64,000 nucleotides of DNA from an uncultured Sutterella sp. Its GTDB lineage: Bacteria > Pseudomonadota > Gammaproteobacteria > Burkholderiales > Burkholderiaceae_F. Each line of letters begins with the position of its first letter. The first letter of the stretch is position 1. A program made the position numbers and the translations under genes. The notes below the pieces were generated by a model. That model did not search any database, had not been told where the DNA came from, and was given only the letters and a program-made list of their open reading frames with translations. The DNA lies in assembly GCA_905194315.1 (NCBI GenBank), contig CAJJRX010000003.1:1-64000 (forward strand), given 5' to 3'. This document shows, one piece after another, positions 62,592-64,000 of the stretch.

Positions 62592-63734
62592 GTGCGTAAA
62601 ATCACACTGCAACAGTTCTCCAATCCGTTTTTCTTAGGAAAAACCCTAATCACAGCACACATCATTATGAATCATTCCAGCCCGCTTCGCACAGCTTTCA
62701 CGGCTCTCTGTGGCGTCGACCGCCCCGTCATGAACCAGCCTTTACCCTCTCTGACAACGCCGGCGCTTGTCGCTGCCGTCTCCGAAGCGGGCGGCCTGGG
62801 GGTGATTCCGGCGGGACGGATGTCGCCTGCGCAGATCAGTGCTTACTGCCGGGCGGTGCGCGAGAAAACAGCCCGTCCTTTTGCCATCGCGCTTGATGTT
62901 GATGAAACACCGCGCTCTCTGGCCGGTGTGGATGCCCTGCTCGATGAGCTCTCTTTCCTTCTTGAAGAGCTTGATCTGCCGGCCAGTGTGCAGGCTGACA
63001 GCGGCAATGTGCTCGGGCTGCAGGAAAGCAGTACCTATCAGGAGCGCTTTGAGGCAGCACTGAGTGAAAAACCTGCGGCGATGATCGCCATGCACGGCGG
63101 TTTCCGGGAGCCGGAGGCTGAGGCACTGCAGGCGGCCGGGGTGGTCAATATGGGGTTCTGCACCTCGCTCAAAGAGGCCAAGGTGCTGCGTTCGGCCGAG
63201 TGTCAGGTTCTGATTGCTCAGGGCAGTGAAAGTGCCGGCGTACGGCTTCACTTTGAGGAGAGCGCACATCCGGGCGCCGGTCTGATGACCCTTGTTCCGG
63301 TTCTGAGCCAGGTGACCGGACTGCCTGTTATCGCCTGCGGCGGCATCTACTGCCGGGAGCAGGTCGAGGCACTGTCGGTTCTCGGCGCCGGCGGCGTTAT
63401 GCTCGGCACGGCACTTGCCGCGTGTAAGGAATCAGGGGCGGATGAGCAGACCCGCTACTGGGCTCTGAACGGACAGATGCAGGATACGGTGGTCTGTACG
63501 ACTTACAGCCCTGCAGGCACCCGCTGTCTTAAGAACAATTTCACCGGCTGGTACTGGGAGGGTGAACCGATTGAACGGGGAGCCTACGAAGCGCTCTTTC
63601 AGGCCATCTGCGCTGCGGCAGTAAGGAAAAACCGTCCTGATCTGGTACTCAGAGAGCTTGGTCTCGGTATCGGCCGGGCACGCTTTTCAACGGTTGCCGA
63701 GGCACTTGAAAAATTATCTCTATCCGGGTGTTAG
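62592..63734 (+). CDS. Nitronate monooxygenase-like FMN protein
   Basis: TIM-barrel flavoprotein of the NMO/2-nitropropane dioxygenase/FabK group: N-terminal TPALVAAVSEAGGLGVIPAG, FMN-binding VIACGGIYCREQVEALSVLGAGGVMLGTA. In usual members, the segment AQGxEAGGHRG carries the catalytic His; here it reads AQGSESAGVRLH, so that His is replaced. The enzyme may therefore not oxidise nitronates. GTG 62592 has GGAGGAGAG upstream; ATG 62667 (25 codons later) lacks a ribosome site but better matches the family length. Divergent from mnmA. Confidence 0.75.
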   Translation: MRKITLQQFSNPFFLGKTLITAHIIMNHSSPLRTAFTALCGVDRPVMNQPLPSLTTPALVAAVSEAGGLGVIPAGRMSPAQISAYCRAVREKTARPFAIALDVDETPRSLAGVDALLDELSFLLEELDLPASVQADSGNVLGLQESSTYQERFEAALSEKPAAMIAMHGGFREPEAEALQAAGVVNMGFCTSLKEAKVLRSAECQVLIAQGSESAGVRLHFEESAHPGAGLMTLVPVLSQVTGLPVIACGGIYCREQVEALSVLGAGGVMLGTALAACKESGADEQTRYWALNGQMQDTVVCTTYSPAGTRCLKNNFTGWYWEGEPIERGAYEALFQAICAAAVRKNRPDLVLRELGLGIGRARFSTVAEALEKLSLSGC

Positions 63735-63845
63735 AAAAAAACATTTAATCCGCGACCGGTGGGAGCGCCTGAAAACAGGAATTTGGGTCGTATGAAAGAG
63801 GAAAAATCTAGGTAGTTTTCCTGAGAAGTGAACAAAAACCGCCAA

Positions 63846-63868
63846 AAAATTCCGCATTGCGGAATTTT
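63846..63868. terminator. Perfect hairpin terminator near the right edge
   Basis: AAAATTCCGC-ATT-GCGGAATTTT. The remaining bases to 64000 are AT-rich, with a TTTGAC...GTCAAA inverted repeat near 63922-63943, and probably contain the promoter of the next gene. Confidence 0.7.
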
Positions 63869-64000
63869 CAGTTAAAAAGTTAGGGATCTTTTACTTCCTT
63901 CTTTCATTGAATTGGGTTTTGTCTTTGACTATTATCAAGTCAAACGCAACTCTTTACATTTGTAAAAGGGCTGCACAAGGGAATAAGAACAATTCTTTGG

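Overview
The window is a gene-dense stretch of ordinary bacterial chromosome, about 55 protein genes and four tRNAs on 64 kb, moderately GC-rich. The gene families (LptD/SurA, Lnt, Pal/TolB, WaaA/WaaC, MetNI, heterotetrameric GlyQS) mean a Gram-negative with LPS. The lineage is inferred: free-standing HldE kinase domain, AmgK-MurU divergent from lptD-surA, the miaB-phoH-ybeY-corC-lnt block and divergent metG/apbC fit a betaproteobacterium of the Burkholderiales, perhaps Sutterellaceae. I see no prophage, insertion sequence, integrase, CRISPR array, toxin-antitoxin or other defence locus.

Layout. 1-8.3 kb: envelope sugar genes, with hldE-hldD-gmhB (ADP-heptose) leftward and algC-pgi-waaC-waaA-thiD rightward (hexose phosphates, heptosyl and Kdo transfer). 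8.4-19 kb: tRNA-Met, miaB-phoH-ybeY-corC-lnt (tRNA and rRNA maturation, ion homeostasis, lipoprotein acylation), glyQS, plsC and a zinc metalloprotease. 19-27 kb: rsmA, surA and lptD leftward; amgK-murU (peptidoglycan sugar salvage), dusB and fis rightward. 27-34.4 kb: purH, tolB-pal-cpoB (envelope constriction), malic enzyme, scpA. 34.4-43.6 kb: SulP transporter, metG/apbC divergent pair, a ferredoxin-NADP reductase-like flavoprotein, a BepA-like M48 protease, moaC.

43.7-49 kb is the most regulatory part: thioredoxin, a Crp/Fnr regulator, a LuxR-type regulator with a degenerate receiver, a tandem Usp protein, tcdA, a second Usp and one unrecognised 128-residue protein. Several perfect palindromes lie in its spacers. 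49-58 kb: ettA, an MnmC-like flavoprotein lacking a recognisable methyltransferase half, a SEC-C protein, uppP, trmB, tRNA-Gly, a PsiE-like membrane protein, metNI and two tRNA-Lys. 58-64 kb: recA-recX, a TerC-family protein, mnmA and a nitronate-monooxygenase-like flavoprotein.

No clearly new biological system is visible. The best leads are small: paired palindromes around the Crp/Fnr gene and trxA, structured 5' leaders (glyQS, corC, tcdA, pal), the uncharacterised 128-residue protein, and unusual residues in Pgi, the NMO-like protein, MnmC and the LuxR regulator. All are read by eye and need computation to confirm.
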